This document shows positions 54,109-64,000 of a stretch of 64,000 nt of DNA, piece by piece. The translations under genes were made by a program, and so were the position numbers. Source of the DNA: Ricordea florida (taxonomy: Eukaryota; Cnidaria; Anthozoa; Corallimorpharia; Ricordeidae); NCBI GenBank assembly GCA_949710005.1, contig OX453281.1:15369649-15433648 (forward strand). The letters are read 5' to 3'. How positions within the stretch are numbered: position 1 is the stretch's first letter; each line of letters opens with the position of its first letter. The notes below the pieces were generated by a model. It was not told the DNA's origin, did not search any database, and saw only the letters and a program-made list of their open reading frames with translations.

Positions 54109-57064
54109 TAAGTCTCCGTAAATCTGGATTTTCATGCTGTGTTGATATACAGCAATTCCAAAGTGGGTGGGTCTGTCCATATTGATTTGTCTTTTTCGTT
54201 GTTTGATTTCAAAAGCATTGTTTATCTCTTCTAAATCTAAGAAGAACGGACTTCTGAAAGCTGTATCAACTTTATCAATATCGGTAGTAAATGTAGTGTT
54301 TTCGTGATTTTCAAGGTTCTCAACCATCTTTCCATAGACGCTGACCGCCATTAGTTTAATGGTGTCTCCCATTTGTTTCTTTGTCTCATCTAGGTCAGCA
54401 GCCCGTCTAGCATCAGCCATCTTTTTATCAAACCACGCGAAAGGTCTACCAGACACGTATTCTATATACTTATAAATAGCAGTGACTCTAAGACCATGCT
54501 TTACATACCACTTTAGCAATGGTGAATACAACAAAATCTTTTGGGCTTTGATTACACCTAAAAGCTTCTTAGTACCTTTGATTTTTTTTCTACCTGTGTA
54601 AGTTTGATATTCTTTCATATGGTCAGGTATTTGGTCCTCAGGGATTTCGTCTACCACAAGAAGAGGTGAAAATTCACTAAATTTATCCCAGAGGTGCTTT
54701 GGTACTTATCAACTTGAAAAAAAACAAAAAGTTTATCATCCATTTTGCGCTTTGTAATGTCCTTAATGAAGTATTTGTGGTTAGGCTTGCTAACATGTAC
54801 AAGCCTGTCTTTTCCACAAGGCATTTCCAACCCTAGGGAGTAAGGATACAACGAATTTGCATCATATCCAACGATATATTTACAGGTCTTGGCCGCTTCG
54901 TTATATATATGTGACCTGATTTTAGAAACATCGACTTCCGCATATCGGGAAAATTGACCGATAACCAACCATTCCAGTCTTTAGCAGCTCGCAAGTTTCG
55001 TTCTTTGCACATAATTTACAGTTAGCTTGTGTCTTTTTACACGCTGAACAAGTCTTGATTATGCAACTATCAGCACACTTGTGTGTACAAGGCTGACCAG
55101 GAGCATAAATATCCGGATCATTTTTACCTTTTAGTTTCAGTGAATCATTCATTACATACATCCTCGCGATTCCTGGTATACTGACTGCATCTTTCAATAG
55201 ATCGATTTTGTATTGATAATATTGCTGTCTTGTTTTATCTAAGGCGTCAATGAAGGGTTCAACATCCGCAATGTTGTATTCCCGTAACCAGTCTTTCATA
55301 GTCACACATTTCCGTTTGTGGAATTCCTTACAGAACTCTTTGTATCCATCTTCTGATATGGTGATTTTAGCTTTCAGTGACGAATAAAAGTCTATATTTC
55401 ACAGGTCCCACATGATCTAGTTTTTCGCAGCTATCCAACCATTCATAAGGAAACGCTAGTTTTTGTAGCTCACAACCACAAGCTTTGCACCCACCATCGT
55501 AGCTTATCCCAGGAGCGAGATAATTTCTAATGTCTAGAAATTTGAACTGTGGTGTAGATAAGAACATATACTTGTTGTCCTTCTTAGCTACCTTAACGTC
55601 TGAAATATCCGATAATGTCTTTACAAAGTATTTTTTGATCATATTAATATCGTATTTTCCTGAATTAAATCCAAACACAGGAACTTGGTTAATCCAATCA
55701 CTCCAAGCATTTCTCACTTTGACCATGGACTTGGATTTGCGATTCTTAAGATCTTCAGGTATTGGATATAACTCTTCAACTTGTTTAACAATCTGTTCTC
55801 TCCTATCCAGTAAGACTTCGATAAATCTTTTGATTAGGTTTTCAGGGTCTTTATCCACAAGAAAATCAGGCTCAAAAGAAAGATTATCATTTATTGCCAC
55901 AGACACTGGTACGTGTTTTGCATTTATGGTAAGGTCTTTGGTCTGTTTTTCATTTACCTTCTGTAGAAGCGCTTCGAAATCGGAAACAATGAAGTAGAGA
56001 TAGGGTTTAAATTCTTTTTCTAGTCTGCCATTTTTCACCTTTGGGTTTTCATGCTCCCAAACTGAGATGACATTATACCCATTTTTCTTCATGGTCTCTT
56101 CCAACCTGATTGTTTCTTCATATCTATTTTTATCAAGTTGGGTTCTATTAGTTAGACCTTCACAACCATGCCATTTACATCCATAGTATTGTAAAATAGT
56201 TTTTGTTTCGGGTTCATAACCATCCACAGGAATTTCGCCTTTATTCACCTCAACATACCATTCACCACCATGTCCACACATAGCGTGATGGATATGTATG
56301 CCCATCAATTCACTCTGTTTTTCAATCCACTTACATGCAGCGTAGCTAAATTTAGTGTTTCCTCCATAGAACACTCTCTCTGTCGAATTCATGATGGGGG
56401 TAACTTTTCCCCCAGAACAGATCACTTTTGTCTCTCCACCGGTGCATTTTCCCCCTGTAACATGCATAATATAATTCCCATGCTGATTAAATCTTTGTTG
56501 ACATCCGATACACTCCCAATTTTTTAGTTAATAATTCAAGATCTTTGATATAAAAACAGTGTCCGTTGTATAAGCCAATATCAACACATTCCCGATGGGC
56601 TTTGAATTGATCTTTTACATACACCAACCGCCAAACAGTTTGTCTCTCTTCACAAGGTTCAAACACCCTGATGTTGATTTTGAATTTTTTAGCAATATTC
56701 TCAAAATCAGTCAATCTTGTTGCTCTCACTTCCTCCCTTTTCAGTGTCTGATTTTCATAATCTGATTTTCATAATTTCCGGTTTTTTCTGCCGGCCTTTT
56801 TGTTCCTTCCTTAATTTTTTGATGGATAGCCAAACAGCGCCAGACGCACAAATTATCTGGTATGTTATCTATCGCATATATACATTTCTTGTCTGCCAGC
56901 CATTTAGGTAAAGGTCCACACCCCATTAGGGGTTCGTTAGATTGAATCAACTTAACATGAACCTCAGTAAACATAACCTTACCCTCATCCACTCCCTTTT
57001 TATTGGTGGTTCTGATTTTTGGAACATAAGCTTTACCCCAAACTATGGAATTTTCAAGATCCAA
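54109..57064 (-). pseudogene. PolB: Protein-primed DNA polymerase B, multiply frameshifted and 3'-truncated
   Basis: From ATG 57064 in at least six frames. The N-terminal OTU-like module has DNLCVWRCLAIH (Cys) and LYNGHCFYI (His). Then come HIHHAMCGHGGE, VDGYEP, QYYGCKWHGC, an exonuclease motif in FIVSDFEALL (D-x-E), polymerase motif A YDANSLYPY, and motif B KLMAVSVYGK (Val where Asn is usual). Motif C is missing: the frame enters foreign DNA at about 54108. A 14-bp tandem duplication (about 56748-56775) accounts for the first frame break. The family replicates linear genomes from a protein primer. Confidence 0.9.
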
Positions 57065-57126
57065 TTGGCCCCGTTCACACTCATGAATATACCCTTCTAT
57101 ATTAGCTATACTAGAAAAAGTCCCGT

Positions 57127-57861
57127 TTATAATTGCCTAAAAGTATAAGGGTATTCTTCAATTTCACCGTTACCACGATACACTAAAGACATAAAAGAAA
57201 GGATAACTCTTGTCCTCATTTCAACTGTTGATTTTACCTTGGTCATTATTATATCTGTTAGATCAAAATTCAAATTGCCTACAATTTTAAAAACTTTGAC
57301 TCTAGTAGTGTCTTCAACTAGGTTTATTTCAGTGTTGTCGGTCCACTTTATCCCCTCGTCAACTTTAGGGGTTTCTATTGTTTTCTTCGGTTTTTTCTTT
57401 CGTGGTTTGGGTGGTGCAGCCCCCGTTTCATATATATGGTTTATAGCGTTTTTTGCCTTATTTATGACTAGAGTTACACTATTTTTCACACCCGGTGAGG
57501 AGATTCTTCTCAGCAGTCCCTTTTTAAGTTTTGTGATCTCCTTATTCACTGCTTCCTGAATGTCCATTTGAGCTGGAATATTAACCTCTGTTTCTTGGGT
57601 GATGGTTGGTTGATTAAAAGGTAGGGTATTACCCAAAGCTTCTAGAAGTCTGCTTTACGCATCCTAGAATAGCCTTGGGTGCCACGTTTTTTTGGTGATA
57701 ATTCTAAGTGCTTTCACTGGTAAGATATCCAGTGAAGTATCAACCAAAGCTTCGAGAAGTTCTGCTTTTCGCATTCGAGAATATCCTTGAGTGCCAATCT
57801 TTTTGGCAATAACTCTTAACTCTTTCACTGGTAAATTTTCCATCTTAACTTTCCATACCAT
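57127..57861 (-). pseudogene. SAP-like domain protein at the right TIR, frameshifted
   Basis: Starts at ATG 57861 inside the TIR. LPVKELRVIAKKIGTQGYSR with MRKAELLEAL is a SAP-like helical pair; a second copy begins LPVKALRI, giving a tandem pair. The frame slips at a seven-T run near 57688 and continues (57127-57636) through a basic linker (PPKPRKKKPKKT) and a beta-rich C-terminus ending YPYTFRQL. The same gene pair (SAP-like, then PolB) is found in Polinton 2. A DNA-binding or replication-accessory role is inferred. Confidence 0.68.
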
Positions 57862-58092
57862 TCAACAAATCTTTAATTTAGTTATCTCAATTTTTTTTCA
57901 TACATATATAAAGTCAACATTGTGCCATCATCGTACATTATCCCCCCCTTAATCGTACCTCGCGCAACCCCCATTCATGGCATAAAAAATCAGGGGTATA
58001 AGAATTGGGGTCATATTTATGCCTTGAAAAAATTGATGTCATAAAAAAATCGATGAAAAAAAATTGGGGTCATATTTATTCCTATTACTTAC
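57821..58092 (-). repeat. Polinton right terminal inverted repeat
   Basis: Inverted copy of 36645-36917, with small differences in T-run and G-run length. It includes the start codon of the rightmost gene at 57861. Confidence 0.92.
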
Positions 58093-58099
58093 TTAGGGC

Positions 58100-59268
58100 T
58101 TGATTTTGTGAAATGAAAGCTCAAAAGATTTATACTTTGAATTCTCTTTAAGTGGTTAATGTTAACATTATCGTGATAATGTAAGCAAACAGATAATGAG
58201 AATTTGAAAAAAACGGTTTATCATTCTGAATAAATTTAGTAACTGATTCAGTACAAAGCAGTAACTGCACAAATTTTTGAGGAATTCGTATCACTTTGTT
58301 TCTTGTCAATCAAATTAGAAATCAGACTGTTTAAGGGCCAATGAAGTATATTGAGCATCTATTTTGTGATTCTGTATAAACTGAAGTCATTACTTTAAAA
58401 GATTGAAACAATATTCGAAGTTTCTCGATTTCTTTTCTGACTGTTCCAAGATATACATGCTCAACGTCATGAACGAAGGAAACTGGAAACAAGTCAGTTG
58501 TATCGTCCTTCGACCTTATATGAAAAAATTAAGAAATATTGTTAAGAAAGAGAGTAAAACGCACTCTAGGGAGAAGCTCTCTGAAAATTTCATTGTCTCT
58601 GGCCAATAATCCTCTTTATTATATCTCTCAGTTAGTACGCGCCCAGTGATTGGTCATTTAGAATTCAATGGAAGTACTCCGTGTTTTAACCAATTTCTAG
58701 AAATTGTCACTAAACAGTAAATAAATCTTAACAAACATTAAGTTACTGCAGTCTTAATTGGCTTTCTTTGAATTAAACCAAGATCAAGAAGCATAACTAA
58801 AGCTTAGCGTTTTATGTTTAGTTAGTTAACGGTTGGTTTGCTTTTCAGGATAGAAGAATATTTTCGGGGACCAGTCATTATTTAGCTTGAGGAGGAGTGG
58901 GGAAGCATTAGGGACTCTACTTAACTAAAAATAGTTTTGGTAAAAAATGTTTTGGCCTTCTCTTCTAAAGGATGTAAAAAAGAACTCTAAGAGAACTCTA
59001 ACCTTCGCCCTACTCCACTAAAAAATCCAAAGGCAAGACAGTAGAACAGTTATTTATTAGGAGTAGCATTCCATGTTTTCAACAAGATCTATCAGTGTTG
59101 CTAGTATAGACTTCCTCTCGAGTTTCATTTCATTATTTGTACCAACAATGTACTACAGAACAGACATAGTTAGAAAACAAATATGCCCAACACATTTTTG
59201 TATCACAATACTCCATGCGTTGCGACCCGCAATGGCTCCAAGTGACTCAACTTAATAGAAATCTCAGA
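58100..59268. other. No gene recognised
   Basis: AT-rich low-copy DNA right of the Polinton. Short ORFs (58403, 59073) have no recognised domains. Confidence 0.4.
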
Positions 59269-62200
59269 CTTAAGAGCCAATGTCGGAAAATATCGAGAAT
59301 CTCAAATCAGTTCCAAAAATTCGAATTTTGGCTGATACCACCCAAACGTCCCTTTGGGGGAACTGTTTCAAGAAACGATATTAAGAAACCCCCAAGCGCT
59401 TTACATTTTGAGAATTTTAGAAAAGTTCCAAAATTCGCAAAAAATACATTTTTTAATTCGGGAAACGGGTGCAAATTTCAACTTATTTCAACGAAACAGT
59501 ACAAGCGCGCAAAAGCTCCTATTGACTTGATATTACTCATGTATTTAGCACACATCCACAGCTTCAAGACCCCGTAAAAAGGTTTTGCGAAATAACTATT
59601 TTAATATAGTTTCTGGCTTTTATTGTGTGCGCTCTGATTGTGTGTTGTTTTGGTAGTCAAAATAACGCCCAACTTCAACCGTCAAAAGTCGATCCTGGTA
59701 TGTCACAAATTGAAAAAACTACTACACCAAACGAAAGACCTGTTATTTTTTTAATTACACCTGAAGTTTAAGCTCTGCGAATTTAAACACGTGCGAGTAA
59801 TAAAATTTCAACTTGTGGGCCCCAAGTCGCCTGTCCGCGACAAGAACGGGAATGTAAACAAAGGAAAACATATGCAAATCGAGGAGAAAATCATGCGGAA
59901 GTTATGACTTACCCTTCAAAGCGCAAAAAAATTGATGGAATTCTGTTACCTTAACAGGTATTTCCATCTGAGAGACTAATAAAACGAAATTATCCCTCCA
60001 ATAATAATAAAAAAGCTATAAAAAGGGCTGGAGGGCTAGGGTCATGAAGTCGCCTCGGATGCATCGGAACTCGTGTGTATGGTTCCGGAGGTAAAAAAGC
60101 TTCTAAAGAAGCTTTCAAAATGCACCATGGCGCAAGCAAACAATGAGGTATGATAGAAATGAACCATTGTAAGTTTATTTTTACAAGTGACCTTTAAAAT
60201 TAAATAAAATGACAGAGGAGGGCCGGCCATTGACAGTTCCATTTTAAATGGTCCGTCCTTTGGCTATCGTACTCGACGTTAAGTCCAAAAAACCGAAACA
60301 AGATTCAACAAAATAAAACATTTATTACAATAGTCTTTAAAAGGTATAATGCTAACTTGAGAATTAGATTTCCCGCATCGCAAAGTTTTAGTTATGTAAA
60401 TATCAGGAATGTTTACTTACTGATCTTATGTCGTGTTACATGCTCCAAGTTCCACAGGAGAAGAGTAAAACCCTCCGTCTTGTTTATACATTTCATAAAA
60501 AAAGACTAACTTATTTGTTTACTAGAACTATAGATAGGGAGTTAATAATCCTCCCATAAACACAGAAAACGAAGACGCCAATTCATCTCGTTTTTTGGTG
60601 TTGTGTTACCTGTCACATTTTTCCAGTCACGTGTTTTGCTGTACACGGTTTGTGAGAATGAAAAACAAAACATATTATTTAGTTATTTCTTTTAAGGTAG
60701 TCACCTGCAAAACATCGCACAATGCAATTGTCAATGAATAAAGAAGGACTGTGCAATCAAAACTAACAGAATCTCCTGGAGCACACAAGCCATCTCCGGT
60801 TAAATTTTCATTAACAAAAACATCATCTTGTATTCAGAATTTCCCGCTGTATCACAGATCCAAATCGTAACTAACTTCTACTTTATTAGGCCATCCCCAT
60901 AAAATGTTTCGTTTCCCGTCGCCCTCCCTCTCGTGAAGGTGTGTCGGTTGGAGGTGGAGGTGTAGGTGGAGGTTCTAAATATGGGTGCCAATCGTACCCA
61001 TAATTGAGCCCTCAAGCCCCTTTCCAGGGTCATTCTTCTTCCGACATCCCTAGAGTTAAGGAAAGGAAAGAAAGAAGAAGAAACCACGCAAGGGTCATGA
61101 GAGCTTGAGTGATATCTTTCAATGACCCTTAAGGGTATTAATCCTAAAACGTGTTTGACACCAGTTGAAGAGGGCCCATGTAGAGTACCTTTTCGGGTGT
61201 GTGGTAAATCTCTGCCACGCACTGCTCCATTTTTATAAGGAAAGGGACGGATCATTAAAAAAGTTCTGGAGTGGGAAAGAATTACAAAAATATATTTAAT
61301 TGCCCTGAGGCTACAAGACTTGCGTCGACTTTCCGTCCAGTGGACTGACCAATGTTTAGTTTAGCAGTGAGGTAGGCCTTCTGCTTTTCACTAAAACGGT
61401 ACGCCTTTTTAGCTGGTCGCAAGGCTCTGGATTGTTTGTTTGCAACCCTAGTGGTTCTTAAGGTTGGCACGACACCGACACCCTCTTCTAAAACCTGTTA
61501 TTAGCCAAGCTCAGCAAGATCGATAAGAGTGTGTTTTTCCAAGGACCGTATGCATTTCTCAGAGGAAAAATGGTTCGTTAATGCCGAGATTTGGATCTGT
61601 GATACAGCGGGAAATTCTGAATACAAGATGATGTTTTTGTTAATGAAAATTTAACCGGAGATGGCTTGTGTGCTCCAGGAGATTCTGTTAGTTTTGATTG
61701 CACAGTCCTTCTTTATTCATTGACAATTGCATTGTGCGATGTTTTGCAGGTGACTACCTTAAAAGAAATAACTAAATAATATGTTTTGTATTTCATTCTC
61801 ACAAACCGTGTACAGCAAAACACGTGACTGGAAAAATGTGACAGGTAACACAACACCAAAAAACGAGATGAATTGGCTTCTTCGTTTTCTGTGTTTATGG
61901 GAGGATTATTAACTCCCTATCTATAGTTCTAGTAAACAAATAAGTTAGTCTTTTTTATGAAATGTATAAACAAGACGGAGGGTTTTACTCTTCTCCTGTG
62001 GAACTTGGAGCATGTAACACGACATAAGATCAGTAAGTAAACATTTCTGATATTTACATAACTAAAACTTTGCGATGCGGGAAATCTAATTCTCAAGTTA
62101 GCATTATACTTTTTAAAGATTATTGTAATAAATGTTTTATTTTGTTGAATCTTGTTTCGGTTTTTTGGACTTAACGTCGAGTACGATAGCCAAGGGACGG

Positions 62201-63040
62201 ACCATTTAAAATGGTTCTGTCAATGTCGTACACACGAGTTCCGATGCATCCGAGGCGACTTCATGACACTAGCCCTCCAGCCCTTTTTATAGCTTTTTTA
62301 TTATTACTGGACTTAAAATTTCGTTTTATTAGTCTATCAGATAGAAATACCTGTTAAGGTAACAGAATTTCATCCATTTTTTGCGCTTTGAGGGGTAAGT
62401 CATAACTTCCGCATGATTTTCTCCTCGATTTGCATATGTTTTCCTTTGTTTACATTCCCGTTCTTGTCGCGGACAGGCGACTTGGGGGCCACAAGTTGAA
62501 ATTTTATTACTCGCACGTGTTTAAATTCGCAGAGCTTAAACTTCAGGTGTAATTAAATAAATAACAGGTCTTTCGTTTGGTATAGTAGTTTTTTCAATTT
62601 GTGACATACCAGGATCGACTTTTGACGGTTGAAGTTGGGCGTTATTTTGACTACCAAAACAACACACAATAAGAGCGCACACAATAAAAGCCAGAAACTA
62701 TATTAAAATAGTTATTTCGCAAAACCTTTTTACGGGGTCTTGAAGCTGTGGATGTGTGCTAAATACATGAGTAATATCAAGTCAATAGGAGCTTTTGCGC
62801 GCTTGTACTGTTTCGTTGAAATAAGTTGAAATTTGCACCCGTTTCCCGAATTAAAAAATGTATTTTTTGCGAATTTTGGAACTTTTCTAAAATTCTCAAA
62901 ATGTAAAGCGCTTGAGGGTTTCTTAATATCGTTTCTTGAAATAGTTCCCCCAAAGGAACGTTTGGGTGGTATCAGTTAAAAAATTCGAATTTTTGGAACT
63001 GATTTGAGATTCTCGATATTTTCCGACATTGGCTCTTAAG
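59269..63040. mobile_element. Giant inverted repeat element (3.77 kb)
   Basis: 59269-60866 and 61588-63040 are inverted copies (cttaagagccaatgtcgg... outermost; gatttggatctgtg... innermost) around a 721-bp spacer. The left arm is about 145 bp longer owing to extra sequence at about 60079-60225. Arms differ by scattered substitutions and small indels, so this is not a simple assembly mirror. Both arms contain a TATA-like ctataaaaagggctgg. Probably a transposon with very long TIRs or a hairpin duplication. Confidence 0.85.
61300..61495 (-). CDS. Candidate exon with KQKxYL...TGRKxD module
   Basis: Lies in the spacer of the giant inverted repeat. After an acceptor (AATAACAG, about 61496) the minus strand encodes VPTLRTTRVANKQSR, then AYRFSEKQKAYLTAKLNIG and TGRKVDASLVAS. 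I recall this F-S/T-E-K-Q-K-x-Y-L...G-x-x-TGxK-x-D pattern as a domain in many uncharacterised coral proteins, where it lies near the C-terminus. The frame ends at 61282. Function unknown; the gene would be incomplete here. Confidence 0.42.
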
Positions 63041-64000
63041 GTAAATACTTTTATTTTAAAACATTTATAGCCCTCCCCACTAATTTTGTTAAGGCCCTCC
63101 CCAAAGTTACGCTAAAAAAAATATGACCCCTCCCCCCAAATAAAGTTGTCGCCCACTATCCCTACTCATGATAATGACCATTCCCTTAGAGCTTAACAAT
63201 TAACCCTTTCCCTTATATGATCTATTTCATCCCTTGGTGTACTATTCCACCATGGACCAAATCAACAGTCTCAACTACAAGCAAACAGCAATTTCATGTT
63301 AAATTCAGTTCAGGAATTTGAATGAAGGTCAGGTGATTTCCAAAATGACAATTTAAATTCACATACCTTATCAATCAGCAAAACTTGAGGTTTAAAACAG
63401 CAAAATCACATGCACTATAAAGAGTAAAGTCGAACGCACAACCATTGTCGAGGGCGTAGTGATATATGACCCCATGCTACTGTTTGACAGATCTCGTGTT
63501 CGGGTTAGCACCGAAAAGAATTAGCCAATCAAAACTATGAGCCACGTATACTACTCGCATAAACTCCCACTTCGGGTCTAGGGGTGAGGTACATCCTAGT
63601 AACAAGACTTAACAGCGTTCGGATACAGAAATATGTGGTTATTTGGAAGACTCATAAAATTGTATACACTTAAGCTTATCTTGTCCATAACCTTTACCCA
63701 CGCAGCGTAGTTTATTTTCACAGTAAGTAATTTAATTGACATTTTACTTACGGACAGACCCAGGAGTATTGGAATGGTTACAAGAGGGTTCCTTTATTTG
63801 AGAAAGGACGACCTGAGAGATATACAGTCAATCATGCGCTGGATATCATCATTAACAAAAGTCCCACTGCTGGTTAATGTACCCGCCAACCCTTGAAAGT
63901 CAGGGAGAACGCTTCCTTCGTAGTGGATCTAAACTATTTCGATAATTGGGAAGACGTTAAAGCAGACATGAACGGTGTCTATTATGGCGTACTATGTTGT
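63041..64000. other. No gene recognised
   Basis: A C-rich tract (ccctccc) at 63060-63150, then low-copy DNA. An open stretch at about 63750-63876 on the plus strand without a start codon (GYKRVPLFEKGRPERY) could be an exon but has no support beyond openness. Confidence 0.35.

Larger units (their letters stand above)
36644..58093. mobile_element. 21.4-kb Polinton/Maverick element
   Basis: It is bounded by inverted repeats of about 273 bp and carries the diagnostic set: retrovirus-type integrase, protein-primed PolB, A32/FtsK-type packaging ATPase and a capsid protein, plus about ten further genes. TAGGG flanks both sides (36639-36643 and 58094-58098), consistent with a 6-bp target duplication with one mismatch. 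A 6.3-kb segment (47807-54108) is foreign and has replaced the 3' parts of integrase and PolB. No adenain-type protease was recognised. Virion formation by such elements is a proposal from the literature, not shown here. Confidence 0.93.

Noticed and set aside
60878..61255. 125-aa minus-strand ORF in the inverted-repeat spacer
   Set aside because: Ser/Thr/Arg-rich with no domain and composition driven by a G/A-rich tract; only the neighbouring exon at 61300-61495 has a recognisable pattern.

Overview
This window is animal nuclear DNA, AT-rich and made up almost entirely of mobile and repetitive sequence. The repeat families (cnidarian-type Polinton/Maverick genes, a Mag-like Gypsy element, Penelope-like reverse transcriptase, a tRNA-derived SINE, hammerhead-carrying foldback repeats, and multi-copy exon families I associate with corals and anemones) suggest a cnidarian, probably an anthozoan. 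That assignment rests on recall of families, not on a search. There is no bacterial-style operon and no rRNA.

Layout. (1) 1-7220: roughly 3-kb tandem segmental repeats (two full units, a partial third), with a 413-bp MITE-like insertion in unit 2. (2) 7221-7757: a >99% identical copy of part of the Polinton found at 38.8-39.3 kb, joined directly to a 5'-truncated Gypsy retrotransposon (about 7764-10770). (3) 11-15 kb: low-copy DNA with isolated candidate host exons (a RING-type zinc-finger exon, a transmembrane exon) and a duplicated CCAAT-rich promoter module. (4) 15.2-16.8 kb: inverted terminal repeats enclosing a Penelope-like RT fragment. (5) 16.8-31.1 kb: a satellite array of about 24 monomers of about 600 bp with 2.4-kb higher-order repeats; each monomer carries an NRF1-like palindrome. 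(6) 31.1-33.1 kb: the PolB end of a second, GC-rich Polinton inserted directly into a satellite monomer, fused to an inverted Gypsy gag and LTR (33.1-34.0 kb). (7) 34-36.6 kb: low-copy DNA with a SINE and a pogo/Tigger-like repeat.

(8) 36.64-58.09 kb: a 21.4-kb Polinton with about 273-bp terminal inverted repeats. The left TIR drives a Cys/His-repeat gene; the right TIR drives a SAP-like gene followed by protein-primed DNA polymerase B. A rightward integrase and a long leftward array (major capsid protein, packaging ATPase, several small membrane and virion-type proteins) diverge from a 27-bp gap. Most genes carry single indels or in-frame stops, so as read here the element is inactive. Its middle (47.8-54.1 kb) has been replaced by about 6.3 kb of foreign DNA with CTTTAC-rich ends, pieces of a spliced gene, a divergent ORF, and a cluster of four foldback repeats, two of which encode complete type I hammerhead ribozyme motifs on both strands.

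(9) 59.27-63.04 kb: a giant inverted repeat (arms 1.45-1.6 kb) around a 0.72-kb spacer holding one candidate exon. The rest of 58-64 kb shows nothing I recognise.

The genes that work together are those of the 21.4-kb Polinton: integrase and PolB for transposition and replication, MCP, a candidate minor capsid protein and the ATPase for virion assembly, plus a set of small membrane proteins of unknown role. No adenain-type maturation protease was recognised.
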